5,467 nt of DNA, from NCBI GenBank assembly GCA_027082895.1, contig JALWTJ010000271.1, positions 1-5,467 of the forward strand, written 5' to 3'. Both the position numbers and the translations under genes were made by a program. Positions within the stretch are counted from its first letter, which is position 1; every line of letters starts with the position of its first letter. This document shows, piece by piece, positions 1-5,467 of this stretch. The notes below the pieces were generated by a model, which saw only the letters and a program-made list of their open reading frames with translations, searched no databases and was not told where the DNA came from. This DNA comes from Hyphomicrobiales bacterium (GTDB lineage: Bacteria > Pseudomonadota > Alphaproteobacteria > Rhizobiales > Devosiaceae).

Positions 1-1
1 T

Positions 2-412
2 GTGGGAAACTACACGATCGGGCAGCGGCGGGGGCTGGGCATCGCTGCGGGGACGCCGCTTTATGTCGTGCGGATCGATGCGGCCAGAAGGCAGGTGGTT
101 GTTGGACCCCATGAGGCTCTCAAGACGCATACGGTGCGCCTCAGGGACGTGAACTGGCTCGGGGCGGAACCTCTTGAAAAGGTGGCCGCGGGCAACGGGC
201 TGGAAATCGAGGCGCGCATCCGTTCGACCCGGCCGCCGCAGCAGGCGGTATTGCTGATGCGCAACGGGGAGTTGCATGTTACCCTGATTGCCGGGGAACA
301 TGGCATTTCGCCCGGGCAGGCCTGCGTGTTCTACGCCGATGGGGAAAGGGAAGCGCAGGTTCTTGGGGGTGGTTTCATTGCCGAAGCGGTGCCCTCGGTA
401 TTTGCCGCCTGA
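2..412 (+). CDS. mnmA: tRNA-specific 2-thiouridylase MnmA, C-terminal fragment (5' end outside window)
   Basis: MnmA uses ATP and a persulfide sulfur to thiolate U34 of Lys, Glu and Gln tRNAs in the cytoplasm. Only the last 136 codons are visible; the reading frame enters from the left edge, so the first codon here (GTG) is internal valine rather than a start. The fragment begins with the family signature YTIGQRRGLGIA (residues 4-15 of the fragment), followed by the typical LYVVRID segment, the C-terminal beta-barrel, and the closing GQACVFY (about 105-111) and VLGGGFI (119-125) motifs, which match the MnmA end pattern. The PP-loop ATP site and the two catalytic cysteines would lie upstream and cannot be judged. 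The stop TGA (410-412) falls inside the first copy of a 14-bp tandem repeat. The gene converges on the PPDK-like gene 72 bp away. The family assignment is firm. Confidence 0.93.
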   Translation: MGNYTIGQRRGLGIAAGTPLYVVRIDAARRQVVVGPHEALKTHTVRLRDVNWLGAEPLEKVAAGNGLEIEARIRSTRPPQQAVLLMRNGELHVTLIAGEHGISPGQACVFYADGEREAQVLGGGFIAEAVPSVFAA

Positions 413-426
413 TATTTGCCGCCTGA
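399..426. repeat. Perfect 14-bp tandem duplication across the mnmA stop codon
   Basis: The unit TATTTGCCGCCTGA occurs at 399-412 and again, exactly and without a gap, at 413-426. The first copy encodes the last residues and the TGA stop of mnmA; the second is untranslated. As the stop lies in the first copy, the duplication does not change the protein. It looks like a recent slippage or duplication event. Confidence 0.9.
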
Positions 427-451
427 ATTGTGCTCAGGCCCCGTCGGGCGG
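421..451. terminator. Possible structured terminator region between convergent mnmA and PPDK-like genes
   Basis: GCCTGA (421-426) and TCAGGC (434-439) form a 6-bp inverted repeat with a 7-base loop. A second short stem, GCCC/GGGC (438-441 and 446-449), follows at once, and CCGCC (419-423) can alternatively pair with GGCGG (447-451). The place between two converging genes suits a bidirectional terminator. Neither strand shows a T-run after the stem, so intrinsic termination is doubtful and factor-dependent termination is equally possible. Confidence 0.3.
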
Positions 452-484
452 TGCACGAAAGGGGGGGCGGTCTTCTGGCGTGTT

Positions 485-2788
485 TCAGTTGCCGGTCTGG
501 GCCAGGGCCAGCCGGGCCACGGGCACCCGGTAGGGGGAACAGCTGACATAATCGATATCCAGCCCTGCGAAAAATTGCAGGGACTGGGGGTCGCCGGCAT
601 GTTCGCCGCAAATGCCCACCACCAGATCCGGGTTGGCGCCACGGCCGCGCTTGATGGCGGTCTTGATCAGTTCGCCGACCCCGGTGGTGTCCAGGGTGAC
701 GAAGGGATCCTGCTCATAGATGCCCTTGCGCTGGTAGGCGGCGAGGAAGGCGGGCGCGTCATCGCGCGAGATGCCATAGGTGGTCTGGGTCAGGTCGTTG
801 GTGCCAAAGGAGAAGAAGTCCACTGCATGGGCGATTTCTCCGGCGCGAAGGGCGGCCCGGGGCAATTCGATCATGGTGCCGAAGGAAATGTGGATGCGCT
901 TGTCCGCGCCGATGTCGGCCCGCTCCATCAGGTCCGTGGCCTGTTTCTTCAGCCACAGTATTTCGCGGGCGGAGGAGACGAAGGGAACCATGATTTCCAG
1001 CAGTACGGGTTCTTCCTGCCGGTCGGCGGCGGCGCGGGCACCGGCGAACAGAGCGTGCATCTGCATGCTCAGGATTTCCGGGTAGGTAATGGCCAGCCGG
1101 CACCCCCGGTGGCCGAGCATGGGGTTGACTTCCTTGAGCCGTTCCAGGCGCTGGCGCAGGGAACTTGCGCTCAGGTCCAGGGAGCGGGCCGTGTCTTCTA
1201 TGTCCTGATCGGTTCGCGGCAGAAACTCGTGCAAGGGGGGGTCGAACAGGCGCACGTTCACCGGCTTGCCACCAAGGGCGGCGAACAGGTCCGCATAGTC
1301 TCCTGCCTGATAGCTGATCAGCCCTTCAAGGGCGGTGGCCCGGTCTGTTTCGCTTTCCGACAGGATGAGACGGCGCAGGGCCACCATGCGCTCCTGGGAA
1401 AAGAACATGTGTTCGGAGCGGGCCAGTCCGATGCCTTCGGCGCCGAAGTCAAGGGCGGTGCGGGCGGCGCTTATGGTCTCCACATTGGTTCTGACGGCGA
1501 TGGCCCGGGTGGTGTCGGACCAGCCCAGCAGGCGCGAGACGGCCTCCCCGATATGGGGGCGGGACAGGGTGAGGGCGCCGGCAAACACGTTTCCGGTGTT
1601 GCCGTCAATGGTGATCCAGTCGCCTTCGGAAAACGGGGTATCGCCGATGCGGCAGGTCCGTTTCTGCATGTCCACCTGCAGGCTGCGCACGCCCGCCACG
1701 CAGGGGCGGCCGGTAACGCTGGCCACCATGGCGGCATGGCTGGTCATGCCGCCGCGGGCTGTCAGGGCGCCGGTGGCCGCCTGCATGCCCTCGATGTCAG
1801 TGGGGCCGGTTTCCATCTTGACCAGGATGGTGTGGATGCCGCGCGCCTGCAGGCGCACCGCGTCATCGGGGGTGAAAACGATCTTTCCGCTGGCTGCTCC
1901 CGGGGCCACGCCCAGCCCGGTTGCCAGCGGATGGCGGTCGGGATCGTCGGCGAGCCGGGGGTGCAGGATATGGGGCAGGCGGGCCGGATCAAAGGATTTT
2001 ACCGCCTGGTGGGTGGACCAGGTGCCCTGTTCGGCCCGTTCCACGGCGGCGGCAAGATCGGCTTCGGCGGTCACGGAAACCGGACGGGCGGAAACGAAAC
2101 GGGACTGGCCGTTGAAGGTGGCAACACAGGCCACCATGTGACGGCCCGCGGCAGCGTCCAGAACTTCACAGATGCGGGAAAAGAATTCGGGGTCGGCTTT
2201 CTGGTCCGGGGTCAGCTGGCCGGTACCGGGCATGGGCGCGGGGCCGAGCTTTCCTGTCTTGGGATCCCGGGTCATGAACAGGTCCACATTGCCCTTTGCG
2301 GTGGCCTGTATGAGGACGATCTGGTTGGCACGGGCCGCGTCGTTTTCGCTGTCGGCCCATAGCGGGGTGGTGCGATCATAGGATTCGAATGCGGCAGCGA
2401 TGGCTCCGCCAAGGGGCTGGCGCAGGGCCACGGATTCTGCTTCGCTGCGGGGGGGAGGAAGATTCTTGCGCACCGGCATCAGCCCGGCGCGGTGGGTGAG
2501 GGCACAGGTGCGCACTACCAGTTTTGGCGGCTCCTCTCCCTTGGGTACAAGCCGGAACAGGCGGGTGACCCAGGCGGTACGGAGCCGTTCGCTGGAATGT
2601 TCGCGTTCGGCCTGAAGGGCCTCCCATGCGGCGCGGGTGAGGCAGATGGTGGGGATGGTGGGGATTCCGGCGTCATAGATGGTGCGGGTCCAGCGGGCCT
2701 TGCCGACCAGCAGTTCACGCTGTTCGGCGGACAGGGGGGCGGCGCCCTCTGCGGGGGAAATGACAATCATCTGTTGTGCCATGGACAT
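485..2788 (-). CDS. Pyruvate phosphate dikinase-like PEP-utilizing protein with shortened ATP-grasp domain
   Basis: This is a cytoplasmic PPDK-family protein of 767 residues; PPDK interconverts pyruvate, ATP and Pi with PEP, AMP and PPi. From about residue 290 onward it is a canonical PPDK. The swivelling domain has GGMTSHAAM with the phospho-acceptor His351. The PEP/pyruvate barrel has EGIGLARSEHMFF (Arg457), RLFDPPLHEFLP (Arg513), NPMLGHRGCRL, MIELPRA (Glu641), FGTNDLTQ (Asn664, Asp665) and ICGEHAGDP with the proton-donor Cys727. The N-terminal third is only loosely like the ATP-grasp domain: Lys30, Arg93 and Arg235 may match known ATP-site residues, but about 100 residues of the middle are absent and the usual acidic pair before the last arginine is not seen. 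The start at 2788 has CAGG 8 bases upstream; ATGs at 2815, 2782 and 2770 are alternatives. Family membership is sure; true PPDK activity is not, so no symbol is given. Confidence 0.9.
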   Translation of the reverse strand: MSMAQQMIVISPAEGAAPLSAEQRELLVGKARWTRTIYDAGIPTIPTICLTRAAWEALQAEREHSSERLRTAWVTRLFRLVPKGEEPPKLVVRTCALTHRAGLMPVRKNLPPPRSEAESVALRQPLGGAIAAAFESYDRTTPLWADSENDAARANQIVLIQATAKGNVDLFMTRDPKTGKLGPAPMPGTGQLTPDQKADPEFFSRICEVLDAAAGRHMVACVATFNGQSRFVSARPVSVTAEADLAAAVERAEQGTWSTHQAVKSFDPARLPHILHPRLADDPDRHPLATGLGVAPGAASGKIVFTPDDAVRLQARGIHTILVKMETGPTDIEGMQAATGALTARGGMTSHAAMVASVTGRPCVAGVRSLQVDMQKRTCRIGDTPFSEGDWITIDGNTGNVFAGALTLSRPHIGEAVSRLLGWSDTTRAIAVRTNVETISAARTALDFGAEGIGLARSEHMFFSQERMVALRRLILSESETDRATALEGLISYQAGDYADLFAALGGKPVNVRLFDPPLHEFLPRTDQDIEDTARSLDLSASSLRQRLERLKEVNPMLGHRGCRLAITYPEILSMQMHALFAGARAAADRQEEPVLLEIMVPFVSSAREILWLKKQATDLMERADIGADKRIHISFGTMIELPRAALRAGEIAHAVDFFSFGTNDLTQTTYGISRDDAPAFLAAYQRKGIYEQDPFVTLDTTGVGELIKTAIKRGRGANPDLVVGICGEHAGDPQSLQFFAGLDIDYVSCSPYRVPVARLALAQTGN

Positions 2789-2864
2789 GGAAATGACCTG
2801 ATTTCCCTTCAGCATGTAACGGTTTTTTCGAGCGGGACCATCGTGCTCCGCCCGCTGCGGTTTC

Positions 2865-2894
2865 AGTATTGCCCCGGGTTGCGGATTCCTGCAA
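2865..2894 (-). promoter_or_regulatory. Weak candidate promoter for the PPDK-like gene
   Basis: Read on the minus strand, TTGCAG (2894-2889) and AATACT (2870-2865) are separated by 18 bases and lie about 80 bases before the chosen start. The matches to the sigma-70 consensus are 3/6 and 4/6, so this is only a guess in a region that must hold a promoter for this divergent gene. Confidence 0.2.
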
Positions 2895-2896
2895 CC
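2877..2896. repeat. 20-bp inverted repeat in the divergent intergenic region
   Basis: GGTTGC (2877-2882) and GCAACC (2891-2896) are perfect inverted arms around the 8-base centre GGATTCCT. The element lies 4 bases upstream of the TTGACA box before ispH and overlaps the weak minus-strand -35 candidate. That position would suit an operator acting on one or both divergent genes, but no regulator family is recognised from it. Confidence 0.4.
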
Positions 2897-2900
2897 GCTC

Positions 2901-2929
2901 TTGACATGGGTTCGTGTACAAAGCATCAG
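2901..2929 (+). promoter_or_regulatory. Candidate ispH promoter with perfect -35 box
   Basis: TTGACA at 2901-2906 is a full match to the sigma-70 -35 consensus. The hexamer 17 bases on, CATCAG (2924-2929), is a poor -10. If this promoter is used, transcription would begin at about 2936, which is the ispH ATG itself, implying a leaderless or nearly leaderless message. Support is the -35 box, its position and the lack of a ribosome binding site; the weak -10 argues against. Confidence 0.35.
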
Positions 2930-2935
2930 ATTTTC

Positions 2936-3886
2936 ATGAAAAAGATGAATGCGTTGAAAATCACCCTGTGTTCCCCGCGCGGCTTCTGCGCCGGGGTGGA
3001 CCGGGCCATTCAGATCGTGGAGCGCGCACTGGAGAAATACGGGCCACCGGTCTATGTGCGCCATGAAATCGTGCATAACAGGTTCGTGGTCGAGGGATTG
3101 CGAAAGAAGGGGGCGGTGTTCGTGGAGGAACTGGCGGAGATTCCGCCCACCGATGCGCCGGTCATCTTTTCCGCGCACGGGGTGGCCCGTTCGGTGCCCG
3201 CTGATGCGCAAAAACGCAACATGTTCGTGCTGGATGCCACCTGCCCGCTGGTGTCCAAGGTGCATGTGGAAGCGCAGCGCCTGTCCCGGCAGGGGCACCA
3301 TATCGTGCTGATCGGGCACAAGGGACATCCCGAAGTGGTAGGAACCATGGGGCAGTTGCCCGATGGGGCGATTTCGCTGGTGGAAACGGAGGAGGATGCC
3401 CGCCGTTTCCTGCCCAGGGGAGACGGGGGGCTGGCCTTCGTTACCCAGACCACCCTGTCCCTTGACGATACGGCCCGTATCATTGCCATCCTGACGGAAC
3501 GGTTTCCCGATATCCGGAGCACGCCCAAGGAAGATATCTGCTATGCCACCACCAACCGGCAGGCGGCGGTAAAGGAAGTGGCGCCGGGTGTGGATGCCAT
3601 GGTGGTGGTGGGGGCGCCCAATTCCTCAAACTCCATGCGGCTGGTGGAAGTGGCGGAAAGAAGCGGCTGTCCGAACGCGGTTCTGGTGCAGCGGGCTGCC
3701 GATATCGACTGGTCGCGGTTCGAGGGGATCACCAGCCTGGGGATAACGGCGGGAGCATCGGCGCCCGAAACGCTGGTGGAGGAAATCATTGCGGCCTTTG
3801 CCGCCCGTTTTGACATATCCGTTACTTCCCATGTGACGGCGCGGGAGAACATAGTCTTCAACGTGCCGCGGGAGTTGCGGACATGA
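2936..3886 (+). CDS. ispH: 4-hydroxy-3-methylbut-2-enyl diphosphate reductase IspH
   Basis: IspH (LytB) is the last enzyme of the MEP pathway; it reductively dehydroxylates HMBPP to IPP and DMAPP with a [4Fe-4S] cluster in the cytoplasm. The 316-residue length is normal. All three cluster cysteines are present: Cys18 in PRGFCAGVDRAI, Cys103 in DATCPLVSKVH and Cys202 in EDICYATTNRQ. Substrate-site residues are also visible: His47 (EIVHNRF), His81 (SAHGVARSV), His131 and Glu133 (GHKGHPEVVGT), Thr172 (TQTTLS) and the GAPNSSNS segment at 226-233. The start at 2936 fits the known N-terminus; ATG 2945 and ATG 2906 are in frame too. None of them has a clear Shine-Dalgarno sequence. The open frame continues far upstream, but that part is antisense to the PPDK-like gene and is not conserved IspH. 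The stop overlaps the rnhA start by ATGA, implying a coupled pair. Confidence 0.97.
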   Translation: MKKMNALKITLCSPRGFCAGVDRAIQIVERALEKYGPPVYVRHEIVHNRFVVEGLRKKGAVFVEELAEIPPTDAPVIFSAHGVARSVPADAQKRNMFVLDATCPLVSKVHVEAQRLSRQGHHIVLIGHKGHPEVVGTMGQLPDGAISLVETEEDARRFLPRGDGGLAFVTQTTLSLDDTARIIAILTERFPDIRSTPKEDICYATTNRQAAVKEVAPGVDAMVVVGAPNSSNSMRLVEVAERSGCPNAVLVQRAADIDWSRFEGITSLGITAGASAPETLVEEIIAAFAARFDISVTSHVTARENIVFNVPRELRT

Positions 3887-4362
3887 GTGACAGGGAACGG
3901 GTGCGGATCCATACGGATGGGGCGTGTTCGGGCAATCCGGGCCCCGGCGGATGGGGAGCGGTGCTGCAATATGGCGGGCATGTGCGCGAACTCAAGGGAG
4001 GGGCGCCGGAGACCACCAACAATCGCATGGAACTGACGGCGGCCATCGAGGCGCTCAATTCCCTGAAGCGGCCGTGCGGGGTCGAGATGTTCACCGACAG
4101 CACCTATGTCAAGGACGGGCTGACCCGCTGGATCCACAACTGGAAGCGCAATGGCTGGAAAACGGCGGCGAAAAAGCCGGTCAAGAATGCGGATCTGTGG
4201 AAATTGCTGGATGGAGCCGTGGAGCACCATGATGTCAACTGGCACTGGCTGAAGGGGCATGCGGGGGACGAAATGAACGAGGCGGCGGACCGTCTGGCCA
4301 ATGAGGGGATGGCCCCTTTCAAGCAGGCGAACAGGTCAGTGCGACCTCCGGCAGCAGAATGA
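3883..4362 (+). CDS. rnhA: Ribonuclease HI
   Basis: RNase HI cuts the RNA strand of RNA/DNA hybrids, removing R-loops and primer remnants in the cytoplasm. At 159 residues it is close to the 155 of the E. coli enzyme. The complete active site is present: Asp12 in HTDGACSGNPGPGGWG, Glu50 in TNNRMELTAAIEAL, Asp72 in FTDSTYV, the flexible-loop His126 in WLKGHAGDEMNE, and Asp136 in AADRLAN. The basic substrate-handle region (about 82-101: WIHNWKRNGWKTAAKKP) with its tryptophans is also kept, so this is the handle-bearing bacterial type. The start overlaps the ispH stop in ATGA and has GGAG 8 bases upstream (3871-3874), which fixes it and suggests translational coupling with ispH. Confidence 0.97.
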   Translation: MSDRERVRIHTDGACSGNPGPGGWGAVLQYGGHVRELKGGAPETTNNRMELTAAIEALNSLKRPCGVEMFTDSTYVKDGLTRWIHNWKRNGWKTAAKKPVKNADLWKLLDGAVEHHDVNWHWLKGHAGDEMNEAADRLANEGMAPFKQANRSVRPPAAE

Positions 4363-4368
4363 TGCCGG
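4348..4368 (+). terminator. Hairpin across the rnhA stop codon, weak terminator candidate
   Basis: CCGGCA (4348-4353) and TGCCGG (4363-4368) can form a 6-bp GC-rich stem with a 9-base loop holding the TGA stop. No T-run follows, so it is more likely an RNA 3'-end structure than an efficient intrinsic terminator. The rest of the 148-bp gap to lemA holds the palindrome given separately and no other gene that I can support. Confidence 0.25.
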
Positions 4369-4451
4369 GTGGCGGAAAGGGGATGGTGCGGGCCGCTTGC
4401 GTCCTTTCGATTTCGGTGACAATGTCGCTTTTCGGGGGGAATCGGTTTTTG

Positions 4452-4469
4452 CATGTCTGTCATGACATG
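4452..4469. promoter_or_regulatory. Palindromic element upstream of lemA
   Basis: CATGTC (4452-4457) and GACATG (4464-4469) are inverted arms, and the centre holds a perfect 10-bp palindrome, TGTCATGACA (4458-4467). It ends 41 bases before the lemA start, where a regulator or a promoter-overlapping operator would act. No convincing -10 box was found near it, so the role is a guess. Confidence 0.3.
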
Positions 4470-4510
4470 TGCCTGTTTTGAAAATTGTTCCGGAGGGGAA
4501 GCAAGGCACG

Positions 4511-5074
4511 ATGAATTGGGGAATAGTGATCTTTTTGATCGTGGTGGGGGTCATCGCCTATGGGGTGATGGTCTACAACCGGCTGGTGAAGAACCGGCAA
4601 CTGGTGGAAGAGGGCTGGTCGGGCATCGACGTGCAGCTGAAGAGGCGGGCCAATCTCATTCCCAACATGCTGGAAAGCGTCAAGGGATACATGGCCCATG
4701 AATCCGATACGCTGAAGGCGGTGACGGAGGCGCGGGCGGCGGTTCAGGGGGCCGGCGATGTCTCCCCGGCGGTTCGCAGCGGGCTTGAAGGCGCCCTGTC
4801 AGGGGCTCTTGGCCGCCTGATGGCGGTGGCGGAAAGCTACCCGGACCTGAAGGCCAATACCAATTTCCTTGAATTGCAGGACACGTTGCGCAGCGTGGAA
4901 AACGAAATCCAGCTGGCGCGGCGTTATTATAACGGGGCGGTGCGCAACATGAATGTTGCCGTTGAATCCTTCCCATCCAACCTGATCGCCAACCAGTTCC
5001 ACTTTACGGCAGCGGAATATTTCGAACTTGAGAACGAAGCGGACCGGGCCGTGCCTCAGGTTTCCTTCGACTAG
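4511..5074 (+). CDS. lemA: LemA family membrane protein
   Basis: LemA proteins are widespread small membrane-anchored helical proteins of unsettled function. The 187-residue product has one N-terminal hydrophobic segment at about residues 4-20 (GIVIFLIVVGVIAYGVM), then the conserved YNRLVKNRQLVEEGW and the IDVQLKRRANLIPNMLESVKGY signature (about 39-60), and late in the protein NTNFLELQDTL, AREYYN-like ARRYYNGAVRNMN, and FPSNLIANQF with the FE-containing end. Most of the protein after the anchor should be a helical bundle outside the membrane. ATG 4511 is chosen because the membrane segment starts at once after it; GGAGG (4492-4496) lies 14 bases upstream and AAGG (4503-4506) 4 bases upstream. 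An in-frame GTG at 4469 would add 14 unlikely residues. The DUF2207 gene follows after 54 bases on the same strand. Confidence 0.95.
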   Translation: MNWGIVIFLIVVGVIAYGVMVYNRLVKNRQLVEEGWSGIDVQLKRRANLIPNMLESVKGYMAHESDTLKAVTEARAAVQGAGDVSPAVRSGLEGALSGALGRLMAVAESYPDLKANTNFLELQDTLRSVENEIQLARRYYNGAVRNMNVAVESFPSNLIANQFHFTAAEYFELENEADRAVPQVSFD

Positions 5075-5082
5075 GTTGGGAA

Positions 5083-5098
5083 GGCGGTTTGAACTGCC
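5083..5098 (+). other. Small hairpin between lemA and the DUF2207 gene
   Basis: GGCGGT (5083-5088) and ACTGCC (5093-5098) pair with one G-T wobble around a TTGA loop. No T-run follows, so it should not end transcription; it may stabilise the lemA message end or slightly tune expression of the downstream gene. It could also be chance in GC-rich DNA. Confidence 0.25.
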
Positions 5099-5128
5099 GG
5101 GATGGCTGCAGGGAGGAACGTTCGGATC

Positions 5129-5467
5129 ATGAAGGTGACAGGGTCGGTTTGGGCAATGGCCAGATTCCTTTGCGGTATGGGCTTGCTGCTGCTGATGCTG
5201 CTGGCATTTCCGGTACAGGCCGAGGAGGTCATTCGCAGCTTTTCCAGCAATGTCGTTCTGCAAAAGGACGGCACGGTCGATGTGACCGAAACCATCAAGG
5301 TGGTGGCCGAGGGCATCCAGATCCGGCGCGGCATCTTCCGGGATATTCCCACGCAGTTGCGGAATGATGACGGTTCGGTCCTGAATTCCAATCTGACGGT
5401 CGTTTCGGTGAAGCGGGATGGCAGGGACGAGCCTTTCTTTACCGAGGATATTTCGGGGGGCACGCGC
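5129..5467 (+). CDS. DUF2207 domain membrane protein, N-terminal fragment (3' end outside window)
   Basis: The first 113 residues are visible and the frame is open to the right edge. Residues 1-31 look like a Sec signal peptide: Lys2 and Arg12, a leucine-rich core at about 16-27, and a likely cleavage after VQA (29-31) before EE. The mature part matches the start of the DUF2207 family: VIRSFSSNVVLQKDGTVDVTETIKV, then AEGIQIRRGIFRDIPTQLR, a signature seen in these predicted membrane proteins, which usually go on to carry transmembrane segments and a low-complexity tail. GGGAGGA (5111-5117) lies 11 bases before the ATG. The gene follows lemA closely and the two are often paired in bacteria, so a shared envelope role is inferred; the biochemical function is unknown. 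Confidence 0.88.
   Translation, partial: MKVTGSVWAMARFLCGMGLLLLMLLAFPVQAEEVIRSFSSNVVLQKDGTVDVTETIKVVAEGIQIRRGIFRDIPTQLRNDDGSVLNSNLTVVSVKRDGRDEPFFTEDISGGTR

Noticed and set aside
416..2362. A 648-codon open frame on the plus strand opposite the PPDK-like gene
   Set aside because: It is glycine- and alanine-rich with no recognisable domain and lies wholly antisense to a gene with strong family motifs. Long antisense frames are expected in GC-rich coding DNA.
2492..2935. A 148-codon N-terminal extension of ispH
   Set aside because: The frame is open, but most of this stretch is antisense to the PPDK-like N-terminus and the rest is the intergenic region. IspH normally starts just before the PRGFCAG motif.
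2789..3328. A 180-codon N-terminal extension of the PPDK-like protein that might supply the missing ATP-grasp part
   Set aside because: The translated extension has no ATP-grasp or glycine-loop motif and is mostly antisense to ispH, so it does not restore the missing domain.
3541..4260. A 239-codon minus-strand frame across the ispH-rnhA junction
   Set aside because: It is antisense to two firmly identified genes and shows no domain of its own.
4397..4425. TTGCGT with CAATGT as a lemA promoter
   Set aside because: The -10 match is only 2/6 and the alternatives need poor spacing, so I could not support it as a promoter.
5071..5463. A 130-codon minus-strand frame at the right edge
   Set aside because: It is opposite the DUF2207 gene, whose signal peptide, ribosome binding site and family motif make it the real gene.

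Overview
The window is a GC-rich stretch of bacterial chromosome. It carries housekeeping genes with strong codon bias and no sign of mobile elements, CRISPR arrays, rRNA or tRNA genes. The protein families, the ispH-rnhA coupling and the DNA composition suggest an alphaproteobacterium, most likely of the acetic acid bacteria (Acetobacteraceae). This placement is inferred from the look of the proteins and was not tested by a search.

Layout, left to right. (1) Bases 2-412, plus strand: the C-terminal part of MnmA, the tRNA 2-thiouridine synthase; the rest lies off the left edge. Its stop codon sits in a perfect 14-bp tandem duplication. (2) Bases 485-2788, minus strand: a 767-residue protein related to pyruvate phosphate dikinase (PPDK), convergent with mnmA. 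Its phosphohistidine and PEP/pyruvate domains look intact. Its N-terminal ATP-grasp domain is about 100 residues short and lacks acidic residues expected for nucleotide/metal binding. (3) Bases 2789-2935: a 147-bp divergent intergenic region with a 20-bp inverted repeat and a perfect TTGACA box placed about 35 bases before the ispH start. (4) Bases 2936-3886, plus strand: ispH, the last enzyme of the MEP isoprenoid pathway. (5) Bases 3883-4362: rnhA (RNase HI), overlapping ispH by ATGA. (6) Bases 4363-4510: a 148-bp gap with a small palindrome. (7) Bases 4511-5074: a LemA-family membrane protein. (8) From 5129 off the right edge: a secreted or membrane-anchored DUF2207 protein, a common partner of LemA.

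Functionally, ispH and rnhA look like a translationally coupled pair, and lemA with the DUF2207 gene looks like a second operon of poorly understood envelope function. The item most worth following up is the PPDK-like protein: it keeps the residues for PEP/pyruvate chemistry and phosphohistidine transfer but may not be able to use ATP in the normal way. I found no clear evidence of a wholly new multi-gene system here.
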